A DNA stretch of 64,000 nucleotides from Phycisphaerales bacterium (GTDB taxonomy: Bacteria > Planctomycetota > Phycisphaerae > Phycisphaerales > UBA1924), in NCBI GenBank assembly GCA_020845755.1, contig JADLFE010000046.1, positions 124,001 to 188,000 of the forward strand. The letters are read 5' to 3'. Shown in pieces: positions 45,936 through 55,500 of the stretch; positions within the stretch are counted from its first letter, which is position 1, and each line of letters starts with the position of its first letter. The notes beneath the pieces were generated by a model. The model saw nothing but the letters and a program-made list of their open reading frames with translations. It searched no databases and was not told where the DNA came from. The position numbers and the translations under genes were made by a program.

Positions 45936-46985
45936 TCATAGTTTAATCGGAAGCCCCTCGTCCTTGTACTTCTGAATCAGCAACTTCAACTCGACGAGTG
46001 TCTGGTCCAGTCTTAGCACGGTCTCGTTGAGCGAGCGATAGAGGTCAGGGTTCTTCACGAGCATCCCCGCCGTGCCCTCGCCCTTGTTGATGCTGGCGGC
46101 GACGGCGCCGATCTCGGCCGCCGCGTCGCTCGTCTTCTCCAACGCACGCGACGCATCCGCCAGCGTCTGCTTCCCTTGGGCCGAGATGTCGGCGATCTTC
46201 GTGTCGGCCGAGTCGGCGGCCTTCTTGATCGATTCGGCCGTCGCCTTCGCCTCGTCGAGGAACGACTTGGCGCGCGCCACGACCTCGCGGATATCGCCGC
46301 GGATCGTGTCATCAGCCAGCCACTTGTCGGCGTTGACGATCGCGCGATCGACTCGGGCGATCGTGCTCCGGATGTTCGGCGCGGCGCCACCATCGACCTG
46401 CTCGGGCGTGCGCGGCTCGATCATGTCGTTGAACTTGTCTCCCACCGACGAAAAGGTCTTCGTGAGCGTGTCAATACCATCGGCCGCCTTGCCGAGCCTT
46501 GCCAGAGGCTGCTCCACCATTTCCTGGAGCGTCGTGAAGAGATCGCCCGCCTCGCGATCGAACTCCGCGTTGGCGACGACCCTGTCCTTCGACGGCGCCG
46601 GCCGCCCATCCTGCCCGCGGGGGACGCCCAGGCGGAGCGAGGTCTGACCGACGAACGAACGGTCGAAGTAGACGGTGAAGTTGGTGGGGACGGAGACGTC
46701 CTCCCGGATGCCGAGCGTGAGTTTCACGCCGCGCGCGGGATCAAATACCACCTCCTCGACGTTGCCGACACGCACGCCGTTGAGCGTGACGGGGGACGCG
46801 TCCGAAACGCCCCCGGCCTCGGGCACATAGACGACAAAGTTGTACGTGCGAAAGAGTGATTTATTCAGTTCGCCAAACCGCCACAGCATGAAGATCAGCC
46901 CGAGCAGGCCCGCGAGTGCCGTCAGGCCGGTCAGAAAGTCACGGAAGAAGGTCGAGGGCACGTTGCCCAACTTTTTCTCGCTCAC
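45936..46985 (-). CDS. MlaD-like MCE-domain substrate-binding protein
   Basis: A 349-residue protein with one N-terminal membrane anchor (LTALAGLLGLIFML, about 20-36) and an MCE/MlaD domain (FVVYVPEAGGVSDASPVTLNG to about residue 130), followed by a long helical coiled-coil-like region (about 150-349) that may form a needle-like tunnel. MCE proteins ferry phospholipids or other lipids across the periplasm. The start overlaps the stop of the ATPase gene by 4 nt. No permease (MlaE) is adjacent, so it must lie elsewhere. Confidence 0.87.
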   Translation of the reverse strand: MSEKKLGNVPSTFFRDFLTGLTALAGLLGLIFMLWRFGELNKSLFRTYNFVVYVPEAGGVSDASPVTLNGVRVGNVEEVVFDPARGVKLTLGIREDVSVPTNFTVYFDRSFVGQTSLRLGVPRGQDGRPAPSKDRVVANAEFDREAGDLFTTLQEMVEQPLARLGKAADGIDTLTKTFSSVGDKFNDMIEPRTPEQVDGGAAPNIRSTIARVDRAIVNADKWLADDTIRGDIREVVARAKSFLDEAKATAESIKKAADSADTKIADISAQGKQTLADASRALEKTSDAAAEIGAVAASINKGEGTAGMLVKNPDLYRSLNETVLRLDQTLVELKLLIQKYKDEGLPIKL

Positions 46986-47857
46986 GGCATGGCCTCCGGG
47001 GCGGGCGAATCGTTGCGTTGCGGGATCGCCGGCATGACATCCTCGTCGGCCTTGTCGTAATGGCCCCTCACGAAGTGCTGCACGTGCGGGTCGGGGTGAT
47101 TCTCGATCTGGTCGTACGTCCCCATGGCGGCGATCTTGCCGCCAAGGAGCATCACGACATGGTCCGCGACCTTCCGGGCCGACACCAGGTCGTGCGTCAC
47201 GACGATGCTCGTGACATTCATGGTGCGCCTGAGTTTGATGATCAGTTCGTTGATGCCGTCGGAGCGGACGGGATCCAGCCCGGTGGTCGGCTCGTCATAC
47301 AGAACGACGCGCGGGCGGAGCACGATCGCGCGGGCCAGCCCGACACGCTTGCGCTGCCCCCCAGAGAGTTGGGCCGGGAGTTTCTGCTCGACGCCAGCCA
47401 GGTCGACCATCTCGAGGGCCTCGCACACGCGGTCGCGACGCTCCGCCGCTGTCAGGCTCGTGTGCTCAACCAGCGGGAACTCGATGTTCTGGAGCACGTT
47501 CATCGAGTCGAAAAGGGCCGCCATCTGGAACAGCAGACCGATCTGCAGGCGGATCCGACGAAACTCGCGCTCCTTGAGGCGGTCGATCCGCTCGCCGTCG
47601 AAATACACCTCGCCGGCGTCGGGACGGAGCAGGCCGACGATGTGCTTGAGCATCACCGACTTGCCGCACCCCGAGGGGCCCATCACCACCGTGGTCAGTC
47701 CGGTCGGGATGTCGAGCGTCAGGTCTTCGAGCACACGCTGCTGTCCAAATCGCTTGTGCACGCCGACGAATCGAATAATCGCCCGCGCGGCGTCGCTCCC
47801 CGCGAAGGCTCCGTTCCGATCTGGTGAGAGTTTGGGCGTCCTCATCGTGTCGCGCAT
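46982..47857 (-). CDS. MlaF-like ABC transporter ATPase
   Basis: A 291-residue ABC ATPase: Walker A GPSGCGKS, Q-loop in FQMAALFDSMNV, signature LSGGQRKRVGLARAI, Walker B VVLYDEPTTGLD and the His switch VTHD. The FDSMNV region after the Q-loop is typical of Mla/Ttg2 ATPases that energise lipid transport. It is translationally coupled to the MlaD-like gene. The start is ATG 47857 or 47845; the Nudix gene begins 21 nt away on the other strand. Confidence 0.9.
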   Translation of the reverse strand: MRDTMRTPKLSPDRNGAFAGSDAARAIIRFVGVHKRFGQQRVLEDLTLDIPTGLTTVVMGPSGCGKSVMLKHIVGLLRPDAGEVYFDGERIDRLKEREFRRIRLQIGLLFQMAALFDSMNVLQNIEFPLVEHTSLTAAERRDRVCEALEMVDLAGVEQKLPAQLSGGQRKRVGLARAIVLRPRVVLYDEPTTGLDPVRSDGINELIIKLRRTMNVTSIVVTHDLVSARKVADHVVMLLGGKIAAMGTYDQIENHPDPHVQHFVRGHYDKADEDVMPAIPQRNDSPAPEAMP

Positions 47858-47865
47858 CCCCGCAC

Positions 47866-47871
47866 TATCGT
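47866..47871 (+). promoter_or_regulatory. candidate -10 (TATCGT) for the leaderless Nudix gene
   Basis: TATCGT ends 7 nt before the ATG at 47879; no Shine-Dalgarno sequence. It sits in the 21-nt gap to the divergent MlaF-like gene. Confidence 0.4.
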
Positions 47872-47878
47872 CATCGGC

Positions 47879-48433
47879 ATGGAGATGGCCGCCAACTGTA
47901 ACGCCGATGGTCGCCGGGTTCTTTTCAAGGGCGCGAAGTTCGACTTTGTTGAACTCTCGATCCCAGGGGCGGGCGGCTCGACGCTCAAACGCCAGTACGT
48001 CCATCACCCCGGCGCGGTCATCATCCTGCCCATCCTCGACGCCCCCGATCCCGCGGTCGTCCTGATCCGCAATCGACGCCACGCCATCCCCGCCGACCTC
48101 TTCGAACTCCCCGCGGGAACTCTGGAACGGGGCGAGGAACCCCTGACGTGTGCCGCCCGTGAACTTCGTGAAGAAACCGGGTTCGCTGCCGCAACAATTT
48201 CACCCCTTGGCTGGTTCTACACATCGCCGGGCCTCTCTGACGAAAAGATGTGGGCGTTCGTCGCCCGCGGATTGACTCAGGTGGGCCAGGCACTGGAGCC
48301 GGACGAGCATCTGACGGTCCACCCGACCCCTTCGAAGCGGGCTTTGGCGTTGATCCAGTCGGGCGAATTGGTCGATGCCAAGAGCATGCTCACGCTGATG
48401 TGGGCCGCCAGACTGGGGTTGATCCCGGCCTGA
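47879..48433 (+). CDS. Nudix hydrolase (ADP-ribose pyrophosphatase type)
   Basis: A 184-residue hydrolase with a complete Nudix box (GTLERGEEPLTCAARELREE followed by TG) and the upstream FELPAG, typical of ADP-sugar pyrophosphatases of the NudF group. It cleaves nucleoside diphosphates linked to another moiety; ADP-ribose is the likely substrate. It heads a plus-strand run with the M50-like and rhomboid genes. Confidence 0.9.
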   Translation: MEMAANCNADGRRVLFKGAKFDFVELSIPGAGGSTLKRQYVHHPGAVIILPILDAPDPAVVLIRNRRHAIPADLFELPAGTLERGEEPLTCAARELREETGFAAATISPLGWFYTSPGLSDEKMWAFVARGLTQVGQALEPDEHLTVHPTPSKRALALIQSGELVDAKSMLTLMWAARLGLIPA

Positions 48434-48476
48434 ACGCAGGTTGCGATACAGAAGCCGGAGCGACACGGAATATCGA

Positions 48477-49613
48477 ATGGTCCGACCCACGCACGACCCC
48501 GACCCGCCGACCACGCCCAGGAGCGATGAGACTTGGCGAGGTCACTGGCGAGAGGATCCGATGCAGTGGGTGCTCCCCCTCTTCACAGCGGGGAGGCTCT
48601 CGGTTCGGATTCATGTCGTGATGGTGCTCTATGTCGCGTTCGAACTGGTGCTCTCCGTGTCCGGCGCCAGGCTTGGAATCCTGCATATCGGCGCGGCGCT
48701 CGGGGCGCTGGCCCTGAACGTGATCTTCCGAGAAGTCTGCCGGGCCTTGGCGGCTCAGTCGCTGGGCGCCGAGCCTCTGCCGCTCGTGCTTTGGCCACTG
48801 GGCTCGCTGTCGAGCCACGAAGTTCCCGGGCCAAAGTTGGCAAGGATGGTGGTGGCACTGGGCGGAACCGCGACCGGCGCTGCACTGGCCGTCACGCTCG
48901 CGGGCGTCCTTCTGCTGGCGGGCGTGAAGCAGGACCTGATTTTCTTTCACCTGCTCGATCCCGGCGCGACCGCCGCACGCATCGGATCCACCGGTGTCCT
49001 TGTCCTTTGGTGGGCATACGCCGTGACTGTGCTGGTCACCCTGCTCAATCTGATCCCGATCTTCCCGCTCGACGCGGGACGGGCGATCGAAGCGGCGGCG
49101 GGAGATCGCTCGATCCGCCGGGCCGGGATCCTGCTCGCTACCCGCGTCGGAATGATCGTGTCGCTCGTTGTCTTCGTCGCGGCGATGACTGCGTCCATGG
49201 AACGCCTGATGGGCTTGGCGGTCTTCGCCGGCATGGTCTGCTGGTTCGAGCGACGCCGGGCCGAGTTCATCGCCGAGCCCGGCCTGCCGGCATGGCGTGC
49301 CGTGGACAGTCACAGGCGACGCGCACGAGACTTGGACCCGCTGGAGCGGCTCGAGGCCGACCTCGACAATCTGGAGTCGTTGGACTTGGATCTCGACCCC
49401 CGGGCCTCGTCCCTGCCCAAGCCGCAGTCGCCGGACCCCATCCCGGACGATCAGGGAGAGGCCGAGGTCGACGCGATTCTTGCGAAAATCTCTCGGTCGG
49501 GGATGAACAGCCTGACGCCCGAGGAACGGGCGGCCCTGGATTCTGCCCGAGAGCGGAAACTCCGGGCTGAAAGGCGCAACCGCGATACTCCCAACAACCC
49601 ACCGAAACACTGA
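48477..49613 (+). CDS. site-2-protease-like (M50) membrane protein lacking zinc-binding histidines
   Basis: A 378-residue membrane protein. The helix that carries HExxH in site-2 proteases reads REVCR (85-89): both zinc histidines are arginine while the glutamate remains. The second family motif is kept as NLIPIFPLDAGR (191-202, family NxxPxxPLDGGR). About six membrane segments lie between residues 45 and 255. A charged cytoplasmic tail follows, ending with EVDAILAKISRSGMNSLTPE. It is probably catalytically inactive. The tail is shared with the rhomboid protein encoded next. Start ATG 48477; an internal ATG at 48561 is possible. Confidence 0.75.
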   Translation: MVRPTHDPDPPTTPRSDETWRGHWREDPMQWVLPLFTAGRLSVRIHVVMVLYVAFELVLSVSGARLGILHIGAALGALALNVIFREVCRALAAQSLGAEPLPLVLWPLGSLSSHEVPGPKLARMVVALGGTATGAALAVTLAGVLLLAGVKQDLIFFHLLDPGATAARIGSTGVLVLWWAYAVTVLVTLLNLIPIFPLDAGRAIEAAAGDRSIRRAGILLATRVGMIVSLVVFVAAMTASMERLMGLAVFAGMVCWFERRRAEFIAEPGLPAWRAVDSHRRRARDLDPLERLEADLDNLESLDLDLDPRASSLPKPQSPDPIPDDQGEAEVDAILAKISRSGMNSLTPEERAALDSARERKLRAERRNRDTPNNPPKH

Positions 49614-49731
49614 TGACGCAGTGGTCCGGGAGCCGAACTACCATCGCACAAACATCGCCCACGGAAGGGCGTCGCACACACGCCGCTCGCCGATGCGTCG
49701 CCCGGCGTGTGCCACGGAGGATCTGCCCGGG

Positions 49732-50625
49732 ATGGGACTTTCCGATCGCCAGTATGCACGACAGCGCGAACCAGGCGGGTTCGGCGCGTTTTCGTCGCGA
49801 TATTCCGTCAACACGTGGCTCATCATCATCAACATCGCGATCTTCCTCATCCAGGGATTCGGAGGGCCCACGGTCCATAACTGGATCGAAGAGCACGGGT
49901 ACTTCTCAACCTACCAACTCGTGCCACGCCTTCAGTTCTGGCGGCTCATCACCTTCCAGTTCCTGCACGCCTCCTTCATGCACGTCGCCATGAACATGCT
50001 CGGCCTCTGGGTCTTCGGCGGCATGGTCGAACGCCATCTGGGCCCGCGAAAGTACGCCGCCTTCTACCTCGTCTGCGGCATCTTCGGTGGCGTCATGTAC
50101 GTCGTGCTCAACGGGCTTGGATATGCCGCGTACAAACTCTGGAATCTCCAGAGCGCGCCGCTCCTGCTCAACAACAACCCCGACATGCACCTGGTCGGCG
50201 CATCCGCGGGCGTCTTCGGCGTCATCATGGCCTGTGCGTTCGTCGCGCCCAACGCCATGATCCAGATGATCTTCCCGCCCATCTCCCTCCGCATGAAGGT
50301 CATGGCCTATTGCTACGTCGGCATCGCCGCCTTCAACTTGATCATCGGCGGACAGAACGCCGGCGGTGATGCGGCCCACATCGGCGGCGCCATCGCCGGC
50401 TACTTCTTCATCCGCCGCTCGCACCTCCTCCATGACTTCTTTGACGTGCTCAACGACTCACGCAAGGCCGGGCACGCCAAACGCAAACCCAGGGGCGGCG
50501 ACGGGCCGGATCAGGCGGAACTCGATCGAATCCTCGCCAAAATCAGGGCCGAGGGCATGGGCGCCCTCACCGAAAAGGAAAAGGCGACGCTCCGCTCGGC
50601 GACGGACGCGCGAAGAAGCGCGTAG
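49732..50625 (+). CDS. rhomboid-family intramembrane serine protease
   Basis: A 297-residue, six-helix membrane protease. The catalytic dyad is present: Ser159 in GASAGVFG and His216 in DAAHIGGAIAG. Other landmarks are QFLHASFMHVAMNMLGLWVFG, with the conserved H and N of helix 2. The C-terminal tail (ELDRILAKIRAEGMGALTEK, about 263-282) matches the tail of the preceding M50-like protein. GGAGG lies 11 nt before the ATG at 49732. Rhomboids cleave membrane proteins within the bilayer; the substrate is unknown. Confidence 0.92.
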   Translation: MGLSDRQYARQREPGGFGAFSSRYSVNTWLIIINIAIFLIQGFGGPTVHNWIEEHGYFSTYQLVPRLQFWRLITFQFLHASFMHVAMNMLGLWVFGGMVERHLGPRKYAAFYLVCGIFGGVMYVVLNGLGYAAYKLWNLQSAPLLLNNNPDMHLVGASAGVFGVIMACAFVAPNAMIQMIFPPISLRMKVMAYCYVGIAAFNLIIGGQNAGGDAAHIGGAIAGYFFIRRSHLLHDFFDVLNDSRKAGHAKRKPRGGDGPDQAELDRILAKIRAEGMGALTEKEKATLRSATDARRSA

Positions 50626-50683
50626 CACGCGTCGGTCGCAAGGTCTTCGTGGCGCCACCCCCGTGCCCTCGTGCCTGCGTTCC

Positions 50684-50689
50684 TATCCT
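50684..50689 (+). promoter_or_regulatory. candidate -10 (TATCCT) for leaderless tgt
   Basis: TATCCT ends 8 nt before the GTG at 50698; no Shine-Dalgarno sequence is visible for this or for the alternative GTG at 50671. Confidence 0.45.
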
Positions 50690-50697
50690 CTCCCCTC

Positions 50698-51993
50698 GTG
50701 AACACCGGCCCCGCACTGGACTTTGAGATCCTGCACCGCTCGTGCCTGAGCAAGGCCCGTGTCGCCCGCGTCACCACGCCGCACGGCTCGTTCGATACCC
50801 CCGCGTTCATGCCCGTCGGCACACGCGCCAGCGTCAAGGGCCTCCTCCCCGGCATGGTCGAGGACACAGGCGCACAAATACTCCTCAACAACACCTACCA
50901 CCTCATGCTCCGACCCGGATCGGAACTCGTCCAACGCATGGGCGGCGTCCACGCCTTCATGCAATGGAACCGCCCCATCCTCACCGACTCCGGCGGCTAT
51001 CAGGCCTACTCGCTCTCGGAAACCAACCTCGTCGACGACGACGGCGTGACCTTCAAGTCCATCATCGATGGCTCGGAAGTCCGCCTCACCCCCGAACGAG
51101 CCACCGTCGTCCAGAACCAACTCGGCGCCGACATCATCATGGCCTTCGATGACTGCCCGCCATCCGAGGAAGCAAGGGGACGAGCAAGGCAGCGAGGCGG
51201 TGAGACAGCGATTCAGGGGGATCAGGAAGAGGTCGAGGGACAGCGTGCCGATCCTCGCTTGACGAACGCGATCCGACGCGACACGAAGAAGAAGGGCTAT
51301 GACCACGCCGCGCGGCTCGCCGTTGCGAACGAGCGGACGGTCCGTTGGCTCGAACGATGCAAATCCGCCCACACGCGACCTCACGACCAATCACTCTTTG
51401 GCATCGTCCAGGGCGGCACAGATCTCGATCGTCGGGCGTGGTGCGCCGAGCGAATCGCTGCCATCGACCTGCCCGGGTATGCGATCGGCGGCGTGGCGGT
51501 GGGAGAGCCGTTCGAAGAGATCGCCCGCGTCGTTCGACACACCGCGCCCCTCCTGCCCGAGGCCAAGCCCCGCTACCTCATGGGCGTGGGGTATGAACGC
51601 GATCTGGTCGCTGCGGTGCGGGCGGGGGTCGACATGTTCGACTGCGTTCTCCCGACCCGCAACGGGCGGAACGCCAATGCGTTCACCAGGACAGGCCAGA
51701 TCAGGCTCCGGAACGCGAAGTTTGCCGAAGACCAGGGCCCGATCGAGCAGGGGTGCGACTGCTTGGCCTGCGACCCCGCACGACACGGTGCGAGCGTCGG
51801 CCCGGGGCCTTTCAGCAGGGGATACCTCCGCCATCTCTTCATGGTGGGGGAAATGTTGGGGCCTATTCTGGTCAGTTTGCACAATGTGCGGCACTTCCAG
51901 CGGCTGATGTTGGACATCCGCCGGGCGATTCAGAATGATGACTGGTCGGGGCTGGTTCGGAATTGGCCGGTCTGCACCGACGGAGTCGGGTAA
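50698..51993 (+). CDS. tgt: queuine tRNA-ribosyltransferase
   Basis: Exchanges the anticodon-wobble guanine for preQ1 in queuosine synthesis. The 431-residue TIM-barrel enzyme has the general-acid region TDSGGYQ (97-103), MAFDDCPP (148-155), the nucleophile region MFDCVLPTRNGRN, and the zinc site (CDCLAC and HNVRHF). Between CPP and RTVRW there are about 58 residues where the family normally has about 15: an insertion of roughly 40 residues, Arg/Gln/Glu-rich (about 157-198, coded by 51166-51292). Downstream motifs stay in frame, so the gene looks intact. Start is GTG 50698 or 50671. Confidence 0.94.
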   Translation: MNTGPALDFEILHRSCLSKARVARVTTPHGSFDTPAFMPVGTRASVKGLLPGMVEDTGAQILLNNTYHLMLRPGSELVQRMGGVHAFMQWNRPILTDSGGYQAYSLSETNLVDDDGVTFKSIIDGSEVRLTPERATVVQNQLGADIIMAFDDCPPSEEARGRARQRGGETAIQGDQEEVEGQRADPRLTNAIRRDTKKKGYDHAARLAVANERTVRWLERCKSAHTRPHDQSLFGIVQGGTDLDRRAWCAERIAAIDLPGYAIGGVAVGEPFEEIARVVRHTAPLLPEAKPRYLMGVGYERDLVAAVRAGVDMFDCVLPTRNGRNANAFTRTGQIRLRNAKFAEDQGPIEQGCDCLACDPARHGASVGPGPFSRGYLRHLFMVGEMLGPILVSLHNVRHFQRLMLDIRRAIQNDDWSGLVRNWPVCTDGVG

Positions 51994-52041
51994 CACAGCG
52001 TGCGGGCGCGAGAGACGCACCGCCGATCGGAAGCACTCAGC

Positions 52042-52554
52042 ATGAACCAGATCGACAACCTCGTGTGGTCCGCCTGGACTGCGGTCGGTGAATTTCAGAA
52101 CGCCCAGCCCCAGTCCGTCGCCGCCCCCGGGCTCCCTGAGGCCGGCGCGGCTCCGGGTATCACCCAGCAGTCCGGCGACCCGAGCAAGGCCGGCGCGAAC
52201 CCCGCGGGCGGACAACCTGCCAGCCCGTTCGGCGGCTCGAGTATGTTGCTCATCTTCGCCGTCTTCCTGGGTTTCATGATCCTGACTCAGGTCCTCTCGG
52301 CCCGCAAGGAAAAGAAGCGCCGCGACACCCTCATGACCGGGCTGTCCAAAGGCGATCGCGTGGTAACGATGGGCGGTATCATCGGCGACGTCGCCGAAAT
52401 CAGCGAGGACTCTATCGTCATCCGCCTGGAAGACGGTCGGATGCGAGTCTCCAAGGCCGCGGTCCAGTCCGTTGTTCCATCACGCGAGCATGTCAAGGGC
52501 AATGCGGGCGAACTTGAGGTGAAGACGGCCTCTCGCGAGAAGACCACGGCCTGA
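52042..52554 (+). CDS. yajC: preprotein translocase subunit YajC
   Basis: A 170-residue membrane protein with a Pro/Ala/Gly-rich N-terminal part (25-65), one membrane segment (SSMLLIFAVFLGFMILTQVL, about 67-86), a basic stop-transfer (SARKEKKRRD) and the YajC domain (LSKGDRVVTMGGIIGDVAEI). The N-terminus is longer than in E. coli. GGAAG lies 8 nt upstream. YajC associates with SecDF, and secDF follows 27 nt later, so they form an operon. Confidence 0.93.
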   Translation: MNQIDNLVWSAWTAVGEFQNAQPQSVAAPGLPEAGAAPGITQQSGDPSKAGANPAGGQPASPFGGSSMLLIFAVFLGFMILTQVLSARKEKKRRDTLMTGLSKGDRVVTMGGIIGDVAEISEDSIVIRLEDGRMRVSKAAVQSVVPSREHVKGNAGELEVKTASREKTTA

Positions 52555-52581
52555 TCGAACCATCCGGAGTTTGCTTCCCCT

Positions 52582-55500
52582 ATGCGACCGATCCTGCGGA
52601 CCGCGATCATCACTCTCATCTTCCTTGGCGTCGCCATATGGGCGATCATTCCGCCCAAGGAAAAACTGCGCCTCGGCAAGGACCTCCGCGGCGGCGCCAG
52701 CCTTGTCTATTCCGTCCAGATCAAGGGCGGTGAGGACGCCAAGGCCGTGCTCGCCGAAACCATCGACGTCCTGCGCAAACGCGTCGATCCCGACGGACTG
52801 CTCGAGATCGCAATGGTGCCCCAGGGGCGCGATCGCATCGAGATCACGATGCCGCTCCCCAACGACGAGGTGAAGGCCCTCAAGAAGGCCTTCGAGGACG
52901 AACTTGCCAAACTCGGGCGCGGCGTCATTCGCGGTGACCGCCTCGATCAGTTGCTGCAGATGGCGGGTGACCAGCGCGAGGCCGAGATCCAGAAGATCTC
53001 CGGAGGTGTCGCAAAGAGCGTCGACCTGCTGCGAGCGGCGGCGATCGCGTGGGACGCCTCCAAGGCCCGGCGTGCCGAACTCGAGGCCGCCAAGGCCGCT
53101 GGAAAATCGTCCGATGAACTCGACCCGCTGGTCGATGCAACCGCCCTCGCCGAGAAGGCGGCGGACGACGCCGTTGCTGCCGTCATCCGCGCCGCCGTGT
53201 CTCCCGAGGAAGTTCGGCGTGCCCTGCTCCTGTCCAGCCGCGAACGAACGCTCCGCGACGAGAAGACCGGCGAGAAAGTCTCCCTCGGCAGCGCCCGCGA
53301 TCGCGCCATCAAAAAGATCCGCGAGTCACACCCCGAGTCCTCCGCCGAACTCGACGCCGCCATCAAGGCGTACGACACCTACACCGCCCAGCGACGTTCG
53401 CTCGACGACCCCCAGGACCTGGTCCGCATGCTGCGCGGTGCCGGCGTCCTCTCCTTCCGTATCACCATCCAGCCCGGATGGAACGTGCAGGAAGAGTCCC
53501 GCCTCCGCCAGGAACTCGTCGATCGCGGCCCGCGCAACGTCCGCTCCAGCGAGGCCCGCTGGTACAAGATCAATGACATCTCCACCTGGTACAACTCCAC
53601 CGACGAACTCAGGCACCTCGACCAGGACCCCGCCGGCTTCTTCCGCGGACGCGGGTACGTCGGTGCTGAATACAACGGCGAGTACTTCCTCCTCTGCTGG
53701 GATACCCGCAAAACGCGTCTGACCACCGCCGAGGGCGTCTGGAAGGTCGCCCGCTCCTACGAAAGCCGCGACGAACTCGGGCGACCCTGCATCTCGTTCG
53801 AGATGGACCCGCGCGGAGGCGTGCTCCTGGGCGAACTCACCAAGGACCACGTCAAGCAGCAGATGGCCGTCCTCCTCGACGACCAGATCTACACCGCCCC
53901 GACGCTGCAGTCCGCAATCTCCAAGAGCGGGCAGATCACGGGCGACTTCGACCAGCGCGAACGTCAGTACGTCATCCGCACCTTGGCCGCAGGCTCCCTC
54001 CAGGCCAAACTCTCGCCCGAGCCGCTCAGTGTCAGCGTGCTGGGGCCCGATATGGGCTTCGATAACCTGCGCCTGGGCCTGAAGGCCGGCCTGTACTCCT
54101 TCGTTGTATGCGCCGGCTTCCTCATCATCTACTACTTCACCTGCGGCGGGATCGCGTTCCTTGGCCTGCTGGTCAACTGCCTCCTGCTCTTGGGCGCGAT
54201 GGCGCTCAATCGGGCCGCGTTCACGCTCCCCGGCATCGCAGGCGTCATCCTCACCTTCGCCATGGCGGTCGACTCCAACGTCCTCGTCTTCGAGCGCATG
54301 CGCGAAGAAATCACCGGGCGTGGCGCCGATCTCCGTACCGCCGTCCGCCTTGGCTACTCCAAGGCCATGTCCGCCATCGTCGACGGCAACCTCACCAACC
54401 TCATCGTCTGCCTCGTCCTGGGCTTCGTCGGCACCCCCGAGATCAAGGGATTTGCCATCACGATGGGCATCGGCGTGCTCACCACGCTCTTCGCCCAACT
54501 CACTTTCACCCGGCTCATCTTCGACGTTTTGATCGAGAAAATCGGCTGGCGCAAGACATCCATGCTCCCCATGGCTGTTCCCGCCGTCCAGCGAGCCTTC
54601 ACGCTCAATGTCGATTGGATGAAATACCGCGGCTTCTTCTACGCCGTGTTCCTCGCGCTGATCGGCCTGGCCGTCACCATGATCGTCACACGCGGCAGCA
54701 AGATGCTCGATACCGAGTTCGTGGGCGGTACCGCGGTCACTCTCCGCACCGGCGCCGATCAGAGCGGAAAGCCCAAGACCCTCAAGCGGCAGGACGTTGC
54801 CGATCGACTCTCCAAGGCCGCCGAGGCCCACCCCGATCTGGCCGCCCTGCGCAACGCCGACGTTCAGGTCGTCAACCCCGAGCCCGACGGCGTCACCTCC
54901 CACACCTTCACGATCAAGACCTCGCTCACGGACTCCAAGTCCATCTCTGGCGCCCTTTCCGAAGTCTTCGCCGATGTCGTCGACGCACGCCAGCGTCTGC
55001 GCTTCGACCACTCAGACGCCGCGTCCACCCGCGAAGCGCCGGCCTACCCAATTCTCTCTCCTGTCCTTGGGCAGAGCATCGACCGTCCCGCCATCCGCCT
55101 CCAGGTCCAGGACTTCATCGGCGGGCTCGCCATCCTCGTCGAGGACATCGACCCGCCGCAACCCCTGGGGGCCCTGCGCGAACGACTCGATCAGACCCGC
55201 GCCGAACCTGAGTTTGCTTCCACACTCGGGCGCGCTCACGAAATACAGGTGATTGACGGGTCGGAAGATCTCGTGAGGTCTGCCGTCATCCTCGTCCGTG
55301 ACGAGAACATCAACTACTTCAGCGGCGAGGGCATCTGGGCCAGCGATCTCCGCGACACGGAGTGGGCCGCCGTTGTTCAGGCCGCGCAGGAATCCACCAC
55401 GTTCCTCAATGTCCAGACCATCGGGCCCGCCGTTGCCGATCAGTTCACTGCCCAGGCGATCGTGGCGCTTGCGCTCTCAACCCTGCTGGTCGTGATCTAT

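Noticed and set aside
51166..51292. Possible frameshift or pseudogene in tgt
   Set aside because: The reading frame and all downstream catalytic and zinc motifs are intact, so an in-frame insertion explains it better.
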